DNA of 64,000 bases from Pieris napi (lineage: Eukaryota; Arthropoda; Insecta; Lepidoptera; Pieridae), in assembly GCF_905475465.1 (NCBI RefSeq), contig NC_062236.1:9372001-9436000 (forward strand), given 5' to 3'. The position numbers and the translations under genes are program-made. The notes below the pieces were generated by a model. It was not told where the DNA came from and did not search any database. It saw only the letters and a list, made by a program, of their open reading frames with translations. How positions within the stretch are numbered: the stretch's first letter is position 1; each line of letters opens with the position of its first letter. This document shows, piece by piece, positions 47,901-60,489 of this stretch.

Positions 47901-50900
47901 GAACCTTCGTTATTAGAATCATTAATTAAGTCGAACCACGGGGGTAATATAAATATATATTAAAAGCTATAATTTAACGCTACCCGCTTCTGCGTTAGCC
48001 CTAATTGACTGTATTCAAGGGTAGGTACTTAAGTAAGGGGAAGTTCTCCTTATCCTTTAAGAGAATTTGATATATTTGAAGATTTTTAAGGAATTTTTTT
48101 GACGGGAAGGGAGATATTGTACATAGACTGCGGTGAAAAGTCCTGTTTACTAAAATAACGATACAAGCCTTATTATCTAAAAGGGTGCATTTCTTTACTT
48201 TAGAGGAAAATTGCTGTATTAAAATCTTTCTATATTACAATTATCAATTTCTTCAATCAGTTTTATCCTCCACCTAAATATTGTAAAATTGCTATAATAA
48301 TAGCCGGCAACCGCTTAACTGAAAATAGAGTAAAGTATGTTTTATATATGTACTAGTTTCCATAAAAACTATAATTTGTATTATTCTGTTAACCAGCCAG
48401 GTTGTAGTAGGTATAGCTGTTTTTAAGGTTCTATCTGTATGTTAAAATTTAAAAAGTGCTATATTATACAAAGTTGTAGCGATGAAGATTTAAACATATT
48501 TTAGAAAAGATAAGTTAGATATATGAAAAACATATTAGATATCTTTCGGATAGTTTAGCATTATATTTCCTGAAGTATTAAAAATATTGTAGGCACCAAT
48601 ATTGTAGGTTGTTAAAATAGGCTTTTGACAGTTCATCAGTTTTTGATAGATACTTTGAAAACATGTTTTATCACAATACAAAATGTTCGTGAAATTTGAC
48701 TTTAAACAGATATATTTATGGTATAATAAAGTATTTTCATTTAAACGGTACTTGGGAATAAAATAGGCGTATTGTATAAGATAACAATTGTCCAAAAACA
48801 CTTAACTCGTACAATACTTTGTAGCGTTTAACAATCGTTTAAATTTTTCGTAAAACTATTTCATAATAGCGGCTATTAAAACTTTAATTTTCTCTTAAAG
48901 CAACCAAATAAATACTATGTTATATTGACAGTTAAGCGGTTAAAAGCCCTGTTCTAGAGAATGGCCGTTAGGTTATTGTCGTCGTGACTCGTGAACCTAG
49001 AAATAAGTGAAAAGATATCTCTTAGAAGCTTTTAAACGCGTCCGAGAATACCTCCCTATCTACCAACAAAAGACTCCCGTGTCGCTTGCACAGACAAGAG
49101 ATACAAGTAAACACTTTATGCTATAAAAGAAAGTACAAACGCTATTATTAGTAACAAGTGTGGAGTGTTGAGCAGACGCGCCGCAGCAAAAAGAAACGCG
49201 CGGGTGACGGGCATCGATTTTTATACCCCTCGAGGGAGGCGGGGTCATGAGACGGCCAATCAGGACGCGGTGAGCCAACCAATCATGGCGCGGCTTCTTC
49301 CTTTCCGCTTTAAAAGGAAGCAGTACTTTATCGTGTAATGGAATTTGAGTTTGGAACTTCCCTGCTGGGATTAAATGCGAGAGACCAATGCAAATTGGTT
49401 CTCTCGGATTTTTTGCTTCAGTCTCAAACAGTTGCGTGAGTTTTTAAATTACATTTAGATTGAGACGATTAAATTATGAGTTTAAATAGGATCTGTTAGA
49501 TATAATCTTGAAAAAGTAAAAAATATCAGTAGAACATAACCTCTTGTAGAAACCACATTTGTGTTGACGACCTATATTTAAAAAAAAACTTTAACAGTGC
49601 TTTCAGAACACATGAATAACTATTTAGACAATTAAAGGTGATATGAATAATAAAAAAAGTTTTTATTCTCTAAACAAGTACTAAACGATTTCCTAGAAAG
49701 AAATTGTTATAAATTCGCAATCAGTTGTTTCTATTCAGCCTGCTAAATTATTGTCGATAAAGCATCCAATCGGCATTGTCAAAGTTATCGATAAACATTG
49801 CTATACTGTAATACTAGGGACGTAACCTTATCGATAATATTTCATTATGAAATCTTAGATTTATTAATATACTAATTTTCAAATAGTCTGTAATTGTAAT
49901 ATAAAAAAAATATATAATACCTATGCGAAATGTGAAGGAAAAAGTCATGATGTGAAGTGGTTTAGTTCTACACTGGTTTATTGCGACATTGTATTATGAG
50001 AGTGGCTACGTGCTACGGCGTAGCAACGTAGCGACGTTGCTCTGCGGCCGTAGAGTGATTGTAGCAAGTTATCTTTAATTTTTTACCGTTTTAATAATAA
50101 TTGTTTCTTTGTTTTTTATTCTTCCTTTCTTTTTATTGTGAATAGCAGTAACGTTTATTACCCTTAGTGCTAAGTAGTTTTATGAAATTGTTTTTCTCTT
50201 TTAATAGTTTTGAATAAGCGTTTTGCCTAGCACGTATATAGTAATAGTTACAGGAAAAAATGGATACTATTGCAATAACACATTATTTAACTTATATTAA
50301 AATGTAGGTATTTTGACTATATTAAATAAATATCCATTAAAATGAGTCGTTAAATATAATAAATCTATAAACAAAATAATACACAAGTATTATTTAATGT
50401 AATAGATCAGTTTTGATATATACTAAGATAAATAGCAAAGGGAATCTTGAATGGGATTTTTATTATTATTATCATCAAACACCCTGAATGGGATTTAATT
50501 ACATATAATAGGAAACATAAAACTCTATATAACATTTTCTCAGACAGGTTTCATCCATCGATAATTTAGTACATCACTACCACTCCAGGGAACGCGCCAA
50601 TCCTCTTTGTTACCAAATCGATATTTATATATCGATATCTAACTGGTAAGCGAGAAAGCTTGTCGATGTCTATCGTGAACATTCGCTTTGAAAAAAGAAA
50701 AGAAAATGGCAACATTGCTCCCAGAGTGATTTATTACCTCTCTACTTTGTTGTTTTTTATTAGACGTGGAAAAGGGCTGATTCTGAAGATAAAATCAATG
50801 TTATATTCATTATTTAACGTCAATATGGTTTATAAGACAAAACTCGTTAGGTACAAACAAATAAAAAATGATACAATGGTGAAGGATGTATCTGGCAATA

Positions 50901-53900
50901 TTGGTTTTTGATAATGAGGATGTTTTTAATGTAATATAACTATAAATTCAGACACAATTTTAAAGGCGTTTAATAAGCTACCACCTCCCTACTAACCTAT
51001 AACTGTTAATATGTTAGCAACTTGAATAGCCGGGTATCTTGCGCTAGTCTAAACAGCTCCGGTGGATGTGATGCCGGTCCACTTATAAAATCCGCACGTT
51101 CCGCAACTATGACTTCTTTCTTCTACCAGCCCGTCTCTTGACTTGAATTTTGCCTATTATTATTAACTCCAACAAGTGGAATGGATGATGACGAAACTGT
51201 ATAGTCTGCATAAACTTTCGTGTCGTCCCGATTCGTCGAAAGACACTAAAAAATTTAAAAAAAGAAACTAAAATAAACAAATATAGCACATAAATAAATA
51301 TCAAATACCTACCGTATACGTATCTGTAATAGCCTAGTTTATCCAGACAAGCAAATCTAAGTCAATTAACGTTCCTTGTTACAGATTGGGTCTTATATCA
51401 CAATGGAGTGCGCTAGCTGGCAGGTATGGTGGTCTTGTCCCAGCTCCTTGGTATTGGCAGAGGCCCCACGAACGGACGCCACCTAGAGGTAAATGTTATG
51501 CTATATCTAATAATCAATACATCATTCATATTTGTTTCAAAACATCCCATCGATTTTTGGTTTCCTCGGGAATTTACCAAACCTGTTGGACAGCTGGAGC
51601 TTGTTCGCACGTCCCCAAAGTAGAAAATAGTACTCCTGCTAACGATGATGGCAGTAGCGATACAGCCTTGCGATTCTGTAACTCACTTTTCGAACTCACA
51701 CAGCGGTTTTCACAGCGGCGGTCGCGCTCAAATCAGTCGTAAAGCAGTCATTCTGATAAGGAGGGAGCTTGTAGTTTATTGTTTTTCTTTTCTTTTTATT
51801 TGAGCGCCACCACCGCTGCGAAAACCGCTGTGAGAGTTACAGAATCGCAAGGCAGTACACTGTACCGATTTAGAACAATAAAGTAACCATACATTACATT
51901 ATAGCACATTATGCTTGATCGTATTAACGTAAGTGAAGACATTGTGGTTATAAGTATAAGCATTAAAACTAAGGGCTCTTTGAGGGCTTCAAAACGTCTT
52001 TTTGTTGGTCAACGCTACATATTTATTTTTAAGCCCTTAATGCATTAGACAATAGGTGTAGATAAGTTATAGATAAGCGAGAAATAAAGTAGTCGTATTT
52101 TAGTTTTTGTCTCTGTATTTATAGCACAAGTGTTATACGAACTTACTAAAAAAGTTTTTATTTTATCATAACTCGATGTGTCTTTAGTTTATTAGGAAGC
52201 CATTTTAAAACATTTAAATGTGCGTGTCATATGCAACCTTGATTGTATCACATAGTATTAAGGCCGTTACTAAATTTGAAAGTATTAGTTATGTAAGGTG
52301 CGATTATGGCAACACTGAACACGATAATGGCGCGAATGATGTCACTGTAACACGGATTAGCACCGCTACGGCCTCCCTCAATCGATGACTGGGATTTTAT
52401 ATGTTGGCGATTTTATAGCAAGTACATTACTTAATTATGCATTTAAAAGTAGGTTTAATTTATTGACAGATTGGTCTGGACTATTTTTTTTAAAGGAGTG
52501 CTTATAGCAGTGTAGGCTTTATTATTGCAACAATAATAGGTGGTCCCTTAAGCTAATGACCACAGGTAATTTCTAAAGCAAGTCTTTTAAAAAAACGTCT
52601 AGAATTAAAACTGAACTCAAAGCTCTCTTTAAGGTATTTTTTTTAATAAATTGCCAACAACAAACCTTTGTATATTTTTATTTTTATCTGTAGGTATTTA
52701 TAATTTTCCCCACCTTTCATAATATTCATATAAGGAACGGTGCACATATTTGCACCGCAAAAGTTAGGCGCCATGTCATTATTCTGAATACAGTTACAAA
52801 AACTACCAAAATAATTTCCAACATACATAAGACAGATCTTTTGTTTAAGTATAAAACGAAACTTCTCACATTTTCCTGCGCTATATTTATGGTAAACAAG
52901 CAATCGTCATCCCGTCTGCTCTCTCAACCCCGCTCATTTCGCTTTAATTTTCCAAAACCCATCTCCGGGGAAAACAAAGCGAACGCCATTTCACGCGGCC
53001 CAAACCGACCGAACAATGCTTTTCTACCATCGTACTATATTTATACGTGTAGCAACACTGAACTGTCAAAGCTATATCTATCCCGCTCGCTCGTGCGCCA
53101 GTTGTATTAATCGGCATTCGCGCCAAAAGCAATGTTGGCATTTGGTGATGTCGCGGTTGTTTTAATTTTCGAATGTGGTTTGTTCGGATAGCTGTCACAG
53201 CATTTGTTCGTCTTTTATTTTTTTTTCTGATCGAAGTTTATTGTTATAAGAGCAGCCTGCTTCATTTCTCTTTCCTTTGTACCTGTGTAAATTACAAAGT
53301 GCCCTGATTAAAAATGCAATACGTGTATTGAAAAAAGACAGCACTTTTTAACTTAAAATATTTCGACGTCAACAACCTTAGATAAGAGACGCTTCTTCCA
53401 CTCAATGTAACTTATTATTCCTCAAGTTAAAATACTCAATTAAATAATAATCTAAACGCATAATAGACTCATAAACTGCTTAACTAGTAAGCGTTTGTGT
53501 AAACAGCAAGCCAACGGTAACAAAGGATTACTTGATATGGCTTCTAAAATCAATGCGAATCAGTGCTACAACTAACAAATTTACACGACCTCTCCCCGCT
53601 TACACTTTTAATCGCGTGGAGTGTCAACGTATACTGGTTAGTCATCTCAAAAGTTGTGCAAATTGTGGAACTGATTTTCGACTTAAGTAATGAGGCTTAA
53701 GGTGTTATATCGCTCGACAAACAGCTGATGTCCCGGTTCGATTGTAGTGATTCAACCGCGTTGATGACATTCGGCTTCGCGCCTTCGTGTCGTGTTCGAA
53801 TTTTGAAATTCAATATTGGAATAATTTGTGACAATGTCGCTTCCGGGGGAAATTGGTTTTATTCTTTTTAAATAAATGTTTAAAGAGTTTTTAAAACAAA

Positions 53901-55092
53901 AAATCAGAGATATGAATTTAGTTAATATTGTACTTTTTGTACAAACTTAGACCAAAAACAAATTAAAGTATAAGATTCTGGGTTTTAATATAAAGATTTT
54001 ATTAAATTTTATCTAGTATAAATCATATTATAATTAAAACTAGTTAAGCAGAAAACACAAGAAATATTGACAATTGACACGCATAAACAAAAACAGCATA
54101 ACTATATATTATAGAATTTCCTTGTTAATTCGACTAATTTAACCTCAAAACTAAATCCGACACGTGAAAGCTACCAAATTGCCTAATTAAAGGCGCTGAA
54201 TCCTACAATTAGATTTATTCGTATTAAACCAGAGGTAATTGGATCCGAATCGTGTCTATTTATTTCGAAACCTTTTAACGTAATCCACTAATAGTTCCAT
54301 TCCACGATTTGTGAAGATTTGTTCGATTTATTTTTATTACGGAGTATTAAGGGCTAATAAGATTAGCAAAAATTTATGTTGGGGCCAGTCTGAGTGTAGT
54401 TTAGGTATCTTGTTTTCAAGACGAATAACATCTGCTTCATTGTTACAGAAGACTCAACAATGAACGAGGATGGATCTGCCGGAGGATCCCCTCGAACTCG
54501 CAGTCCACCTAGAGCACCTTCACCTCCATCCCCATCCCGTTCTTCACCTCGCTCCCCACGACTTCACCCTGCATTATACCAGCAACAACCAGATCCCCAA
54601 GACTCAGATCCCGACATAGACGAGAGCGACGACTTCGACAAAGATGAAAAACGAGATCCAAACACAAATCTCGGTAAACGGAAGAAGAAAACTCGCACCG
54701 TCTTCTCTCGATCGCAGGTGTTCCAACTCGAATCGACTTTCGACATGAAAAGGTACTTAAGCAGTTCAGAACGCGCTGGCTTAGCAGCGAGCCTACACCT
54801 AACAGAGACACAGGTGAAGATCTGGTTCCAAAACCGCCGGAACAAATGGAAAAGGCAGCTAGCCGCGGAATTAGAGGCTGCTAATATGGCGCACGCCGCG
54901 CAGAGATTAGTACGTGTGCCAATTTTGTATCACGAATCGAGGCCAGCGACAATGCCGCATACCCCCCTGCCATTGCACCCTCAATTCTCGAGTGAATCTG
55001 GGGTATATTTCCAACCGCAGGCCCCGCAGCAGATGCAGCCATTACCGGTGTCTCCAGTTACTTCGAGAGCGCCGTTATCCAGTTTAGTGTAG
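44970..55092 (+). CDS. Hmx: Hmx homeobox transcription factor, 340 aa, three coding exons
   Basis: The coding exons are 44970-45244, 51385-51488 and 54449-55092 (1023 nt, phases matching at both introns). Residues 55-61 (FSISSIL) form an eh1-type Groucho-binding repressor motif, followed by NRAEPRRD as in Hmx proteins. Exon 2 encodes the W-rich LISQWSALAG...PAPWYWQRP link. Exon 3 starts with an S/P-rich and acidic stretch, then the homeodomain at 205-264 (KKKTRTVFSR...NRRNKWKRQL) with R5, F8, W48, F49, N51 and R53 in place and Q50. The C-terminal QRLVRVPILYHE box is an Hmx hallmark. Hmx factors specify anterior neural and sensory cells and act as nuclear DNA-binding regulators. The coding start is the ATG at 44970, not the GTG just upstream. 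Introns of 6.1 and 3.0 kb are compatible with intronic enhancers. Confidence 0.93.
45303..45606. mobile_element. MITE-like TIR element, copy 2
   Basis: This is the second copy of the unit at 2718-3064, with terminal repeats GAAGTTATACTTCTTTAGGC and its inverse near 45584-45606. It is shorter by about 50 bp because of internal deletions. It sits just inside Hmx intron 1. Confidence 0.65.
49150..49440 (+). promoter_or_regulatory. GC-rich promoter- or enhancer-like island in Hmx intron 1
   Basis: In an AT-rich setting this block has a GC-rich core (GACGCGCCGCAGC, GGGAGGCGGGG) and two CCAAT boxes (49256-49260 and 49279-49283). It also has a TATA-like TTTAAAAGG (49309-49317) and an imperfect palindrome (49381-49403) that contains the POU octamer ATGCAAAT (49388-49395). 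The order CCAAT-CCAAT-TATA suggests a plus-strand promoter, but an intronic enhancer of Hmx fits as well. Confidence 0.35.
51665..51853. mobile_element. 189-bp TIR/foldback element in Hmx intron 2
   Basis: GCCTTGCGATTCTGTAACTC at the left is repeated inverted at the right end. Inner arms (CACAGCGGTTTTC and GCGCTCAAAT) are also inverted, apart from a 15-bp insertion in the left arm. CAG flanks CCTTGCG on both outer sides, a possible 3-bp target duplication. Confidence 0.6.
54057..54243 (+). repeat. Duplicated noncoding segment, copy A
   Basis: This matches copy B at 56463-56599 in direct orientation. Shared blocks are ACAAGAAATATTGACAATTG, TTTAACCT.AAAACTAA, CACGTG, CAAATTGCCTAA, GCTGAATCCTACAATTA and AG.TAATTGGA. 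It ends about 205 bp before the homeobox exon. Neither copy is coding. Confidence 0.75.
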
Positions 55093-56235
55093 TGTCCGCT
55101 TGACGCCGCGAGGGACGCGGCGAATGGACAGTACTAACTAGTCATATTATGTGTTGTGAGTGTTGAAGTTAGGTTAGTTGTGTTATACGGGCAATATTGC
55201 AGTTCGCGAGTTGGCAACTCTATTGTGGCAATTAAAGCAAATTATTTCAAAAGGTTCCACTTCCATTTAGTAGGCAAACAATGTATGAACTTTAAGACTT
55301 TATTGAGTTACTTTATACATATACAAAGTGCTTATAAAACAAGGTCATTAAATCGTTAATTAACTTTAATAAAGATACATATAAATACTACAAGAAGAAG
55401 AAAAGTTCACACGAACAGTCGCAGGAAGTATTGGATCAACTTGCCCGTACAACACAAAGAGATATAACGTACAAAATCGTTGTCATTGCACATTTGTATT
55501 ATATGTATATAGTTTTAAATCGCTAGCCAATTGTATATAGTTGCAAGACGACTGTGCTTTTTGTGTAAGATATTTAAATATTCTAAGTAATTGTTACGCT
55601 TTGCCAAATATTAAGTAGTCATGTTTATTGGTTTTCGTAAATATTTTTAATGAACACTTAAGGCTGTTAGATATCGTGTAATTGTCAGAATTTAAAAATT
55701 ATTTTGACATTTCTCTATGGTGTCATCATAAAGTTAAATCATTAAAATTTTTAGCAAATTGTAGTAAAAAATTCGGGATGTCGAAAATTACTAAATTTAG
55801 ATTCAGGCACTAAAGTTCTCTTGTCCTTTTCTATCCAATTGTCTTTACGTTGGATAAAAAGAGATAGATGAGTACTGAAATAGTGCGAATAGACTGTTTC
55901 AACTTCGTGAATATTGAAGAATGGAATAACGTGTATATCTTATACTGTGCACGTGGGCTACTGTGACCATTAAATTTATGACATGTATTTTAAAATACAC
56001 AAAAGCCATCACAGTAAATGCTCCGATCATTTTGTAGTGTTAAAATTAGTAATAAATAATAATTTTGTTACCGAAAACCAAAAACTATAGAAATAATTTT
56101 GTATAGTGTTGCCATAATGCTAATTGTAATTAGAATAAGACCGCTATTCTAAAACGTCAAAGTTATTTATTGATAGTAGTTATTACTTCGTAAATTACTG
56201 TATTATTATAATTATGCTAAGAGAAATAAAATATT
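55093..56235 (+). other. Probable Hmx 3' UTR
   Basis: No further exon is needed after the stop at 55092. AATAAA signals occur near 55366 and at about 56225-56230 (AGAAATAAAATATT). The second is the better candidate end because the sequence up to it has no repeat, but neither is proven. Confidence 0.4.
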
Positions 56236-56462
56236 ATACATGATATCTTTCTTTAATTCTTTAAAATGGGATCGAAATTGAAAAAAATCCCATCGCAAAT
56301 TTCTTTGGGTTCAATAGAACATTATTATTGCCGGCCTTTTAATACAACATATCTATGGAGTAGGTACTTAAAAAACGGTTCAAGGTCCTTGTTTAAATTT
56401 GATCCTACTGCGTTGAAAAAGGTTCAGAGTTCCTCATAATTACTCTGTCAACTGTCAAGTAT

Positions 56463-56599
56463 ACAAGAAATATTGACAATTGTCACAGTATGTCTTAGAT
56501 AAAACTAATAATTTAACCTTAAAACTAACACGTGCAAACTGTCAAATTGCCTAAACCAACGCTGAATCCTACAATTACATTAAATCAGAGATAATTGGA
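56463..56599 (+). repeat. Duplicated noncoding segment, copy B
   Basis: This is the shorter partner of 54057-54243, lying about 1.4 kb downstream of the Hmx stop codon. It lacks an internal stretch of about 40 bp present in copy A but keeps all shared blocks in the same order. It contains the 12-bp palindrome TGACAATTGTCA. Confidence 0.75.
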
Positions 56600-56849
56600 A
56601 TTGGAATGAGGTTTCTGGGGTCCTCGTTATTTACTCCAACCAGCTGGCATAGGTTTGCAAGCGCTTGTATACAATATAGGGCTTCTATTATAATCTAACT
56701 AACTGCTAAATAGCAGTTAGTTAAATTAATACTGAAAATATATTAATAGATACTTGAAGCTATTAATTATATATTATTTTTTTCGGATTATGCTTATTAA
56801 TATATACATTAAAATTGTGTACAAAAAAATCAGTGGCTCTTTAGGTCTT

Positions 56850-57112
56850 GGCCTCAGATTTCTGAATCTGTTTCATGATTCATTTTTAAATCTAATTGCC
56901 AAGTAGGTGATCAGCCTCCAGTGCCTGACACAAACCGTCGACTTTTTGGGTCTAAGACATGTCGGTTTCCTCACGTTTTCCTTCACCGTTCGAGCAAATA
57001 TTAAATGCGCACATAGAAAGAAAGTCCATTGGTGCACAGCCGGGGATCGAACCTACGACCTCAGGTATGAGAGCCGCACGCTGAAGCCACTAGGCCAACA
57101 CTGCTCATTAAC
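56850..57112 (-). repeat. tRNA-derived SINE, nearly full length
   Basis: On the minus strand the tRNA-like head (about 57112-57040) has a B box (GGTTCGATCCC). The full body follows (TTAATATTTGCTCGAACGGT, GTGTCAGGCACTGGAGGCTG, CATGAAACAGATTCAGAAAT) down to CCAAGACC. This is the best-preserved copy in the window. Confidence 0.75.
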
Positions 57113-58033
57113 TTATACATAATCAGAAAAAAATAATTGATCACGTAATCTTTATAAAGACTTATATACATTATAAAAATCTTAACGGTTTTTACTCCGT
57201 TGTCCCACGCTTCAAATTTGTAGGTAGGTACTTGAAATTTGCGTGTGTAGGGTGTTAAGTATCGGCACACTTTTACTAAACCAGAACTTCCGGCACTTCC
57301 GGCCAACCACGCGTTTCCGGCGAGGGGGCTCAACAAGTGGTTACTGTTTTAATAAAGCTTCCGAGTATTTAATTATTTTAGTTTTCATATACTATACTTA
57401 CTCATTCATCTGTCTCTTTTCATTACAGTGTAAGCACCGTTTGACAGAAAGGGACGGAAGAGTAGGTACTTTAGTTTTAATATAAATTAATAGGTAATGA
57501 TTTAATGGGTTAATTTAAATTTAAAAACGAGACTTATAGCGAATTATTCCTCCCAAAGGTCAAATCATTGTCATTGTCATGTCATTTATGACGTACGGAA
57601 GTTTTAGCGCTAAGTTTCGTTTGTGAATCCAATTCTTATAGACAAAGAGGTAAGTATGTTAAGTACAGTTCTTTGAACCGAATAGCAATCTAGCATATCA
57701 ATTCGGTTTTGGTCCCATGACCTCAATACTACGGAAGTTTAACTGATGATTGATGAAATGGTACCTACTTAAAATGTAAGAACAATTCCACGTTACGTTA
57801 TGTGTGTATTGTCTAGATAAACACTAGAGAAACTAGAACTAAAGCTACATTTTAAGTACAGGTAGAAGAATACCATCGACTAAAATTATATTAATTAAAC
57901 CGTATCAGATTAATTAAAGTATGACGTATTAAATTTCGATAGGAAAATTTAAGTGTGTTTTAAGTAAGTTATTGTAAACATATCTTATGTATTTTACATT
58001 TCTTGCGATTATTAATTTAACTTTTTTTCCCCA

Positions 58034-58137
58034 GAGTTATTGCCTGGAAGAGATTCCTCGAAAGTGATAAGGCCGCCAGTAGCCCTCCTTTATATTTAAT
58101 TATTTTAATTTTAATTTGCAATAAAGCGCAATTATAT
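58034..58137 (+). repeat. LINE 3' UTR fragment
   Basis: TTATTGCCTGGAAGAGATTC, then GTGATAAGGCCGCC and AATAAAGCGCAATTATA, form the 3' end of a lepidopteran LINE. It is the counterpart of 38353-38450. Confidence 0.6.
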
Positions 58138-58224
58138 AAAAATATTTTTAAAGAATAATCTGCGTGTAATGTTTTGTAAATGATGAATGAAAAATTGCGT
58201 AGTTAGTTCCGTCGTCGTCCGTAG

Positions 58225-58350
58225 TCAAGAAAAGTACATACCAATTCTTAAAAGGCCGGCAACGCACTCACGGATCACTGTCCATGGGCGGCCGGTATCA
58301 CTTAACATCCGGTAAGCCCATTCGCCCCCTGTTCCATAAAAAAAGTTAAC
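58225..58350 (+). pseudogene. LINE ORF2 3'-terminal fragment
   Basis: It shares CAATTCTTAAAAGGCCGGCA and the downstream GGTATCACTTAACATCCGGT with the family at 36975-37268. Only the extreme 3' end is present. Confidence 0.6.
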
Positions 58351-60225
58351 TTAACATTCAAATATTTACTTCAAAAACACGCAACTACAGTCGTATCAGT
58401 TAATTATTCCCTCGAGTATAACAAACATGACGCATAACCAACGTAATAAACGCCAATCCCAAAAAATCGCCCCACACTCACCATATCTATTTAATTAAGC
58501 GATTCTCGATATTAATTCGATTATTACTCTTCATAAAATGCTACAAAACTGACTTTTAGCAAACGATACAACGTCACGGAAGGCGACAGTAAAGCAATTT
58601 CGTTTTTATCGTCAAGAGATACAGATTATATTGCCCTATCGCGACCCTTATATAATTACCGTCACGAACACGCTATTCAAACGTTAACGTCCAAATGAAT
58701 CGTAACGTTAGAAAAATAAAATTCAAATTGAGAACTACCATTCGACGGTCATTAATTAAGTTTAAAAAAAGAAAATCAGACCTTAAGTTCGAATGTGGAA
58801 CGTTGAATTCGATTTGTACACCCTAATCGTAGCTGGATCAAATGAGCGCTTTCCGGAATCTTAATTTAATTAAATTTGGAATGTTTTTGAATTTGGAATG
58901 TTATCGCGGCATCGCGCGTGCCTCCGAGTGTTGCCACGCGCCACCACCCGATTGTGACTCGGTCGTTATCATCTGTCACTTAATTATCGAAATCGACTAC
59001 ATTTTTTTGCACGGTATGAGTGGGAATTGCTGCTTTTTAATAGTTAAATTTTCTTACTAAACTATGTTTAAACTGATTTAAAAGAACAAACGTTTCCCTT
59101 TTCATTATTTCATGACATAGGGAAATTGGACTTATTTTTCAATTTGCTTTTAAAGTTATCGATTACACAAATTGCGTGCTAATTACTCGATAAGTCGAAA
59201 CGTATAATCGTCTGTCCATTTTGACAGATAACAACGAAATTACGGCTAATAGTGGGTTCCGTATCCGCCATGTTTGTTTTTTAAACCTGTCATTATTCAA
59301 ATTTCGAATGGCAGATGCGTTCGGATGCCTTAATCGATTTGGGAACCACGTTTTTAATTTACCTTTATACAATTGTAGGATAAAGCCTTAATGTTATTAA
59401 TATATGGGCTATTTTAGTTTTCAATAATTTCCAGGTAACTTTGTCTAACATTTCAAATTACAAAATTGAAACATGGGTGCATACAAGGCTGTCATTCGAA
59501 TATGTGCCTTCATTACATATACATAAGTACGTATATTGTTATATGTGTTGTAAATGTAAAGTTGTTAAATATATTTTGACACACGCTTCTTGAGCCGAAA
59601 CAAAACAGTTAATGATCTGTTTAATTATAAACGTGCGTTTACAACAATTAAAATTTAGTTTAATGACACGTGACTTGATACTTTGTACAATATATGCTGT
59701 GGTTACAAAACATCCATAGAGAATAATCGTAAATAAAAATTATGGATGAGGCTCATATACATTTATTTCAGTCATTATTAAATACCTACTTTGGCGATTT
59801 TTCTGTGTAAGGCTAAATCTAGTAACGACTGCAGAACCGAATACTAATTCTTATCTGTAATACTAGAGAATTAAATGTATGAATTAATATTAGTTCAAGG
59901 AGAAAGATCAAGTATTCCAATATTCCAACTTCATTGTTCTTTTAAATTACTGCAGGACTTATTTGTGCTTACAAATGTCTCGCAAAATGCTATTCTGACT
60001 AAGTTGCCATAGTTTCTGTAAGGATTTTAATTATTGCCATTATTTTTGAAATTTTCACATATTTTTACAATACAATTTTTTTGTTTAAACTGAGGATACA
60101 AAAACACCAAAAATTCTAGGTTTTAACCTTGGTGCTTAAAGGGCCATACAAATTCCTTAAGTAAGTTGAGGGAAGATAAATGAAGATGTGTTCACTATTT
60201 TGAACAATTAAACAAAAGTAAGAGA

Positions 60226-60277
60226 TAAAACAAAATTTTCATTATAGATAAAATTTTATAATGAAAATTTTGTTTTA
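60226..60277. repeat. 22-bp-stem AT-rich hairpin
   Basis: TAAAACAAAATTTTCATTAT... is followed after a short loop by its perfect inverse. A second hairpin (TCACTTAGATG with its inverse around TTTT, near 60296-60321) lies just downstream. Confidence 0.6.
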
Positions 60278-60489
60278 TTGTTATAAATGTAAATGTCACT
60301 TAGATGTTTTCATCTAAGTGAAATTTATGAAGCCAAGTAATCATATTCCAGTTTGTTAAATAAATGTATTTTGAGGGTACTCTTGCACATGTAGAAATGA
60401 CATATACTCCGATGGCGTAAATACCTAAAGTGCTTGGCCTTTGAGCTAAGAGAGCGCCACCTACGATTATCTACCACTGCTGTTTGCCA

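Larger units (their letters stand above)
45245..51384. other. Hmx intron 1, noncoding
   Basis: Donor GTATGT follows 45244 and acceptor TTGTTACAG ends at 51384. The intron carries a MITE copy (45303-45606) 58 nt after the donor, and a GC-richer island (49150-49440) with CCAAT boxes and an octamer. I see no coding exon in either strand; the frames at 46423-46714, 48535-48801 and 50660-50911 show no domain. Confidence 0.7.
51489..54448. other. Hmx intron 2, noncoding
   Basis: Donor GTAAAT starts at 51489 and acceptor TTGTTACAG ends at 54448. The intron contains the foldback at 51665-51853 and the first copy of a duplicated noncoding segment (54057-54243). The minus-strand frame at 52944-53198 and the plus-strand frame at 52841-53110 have no recognisable domain. 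Confidence 0.7.

Noticed and set aside
52841..53198. Overlapping frames on both strands in Hmx intron 2
   Set aside because: Neither shows a domain, splice context or plausible codon pattern; kept as noncoding.
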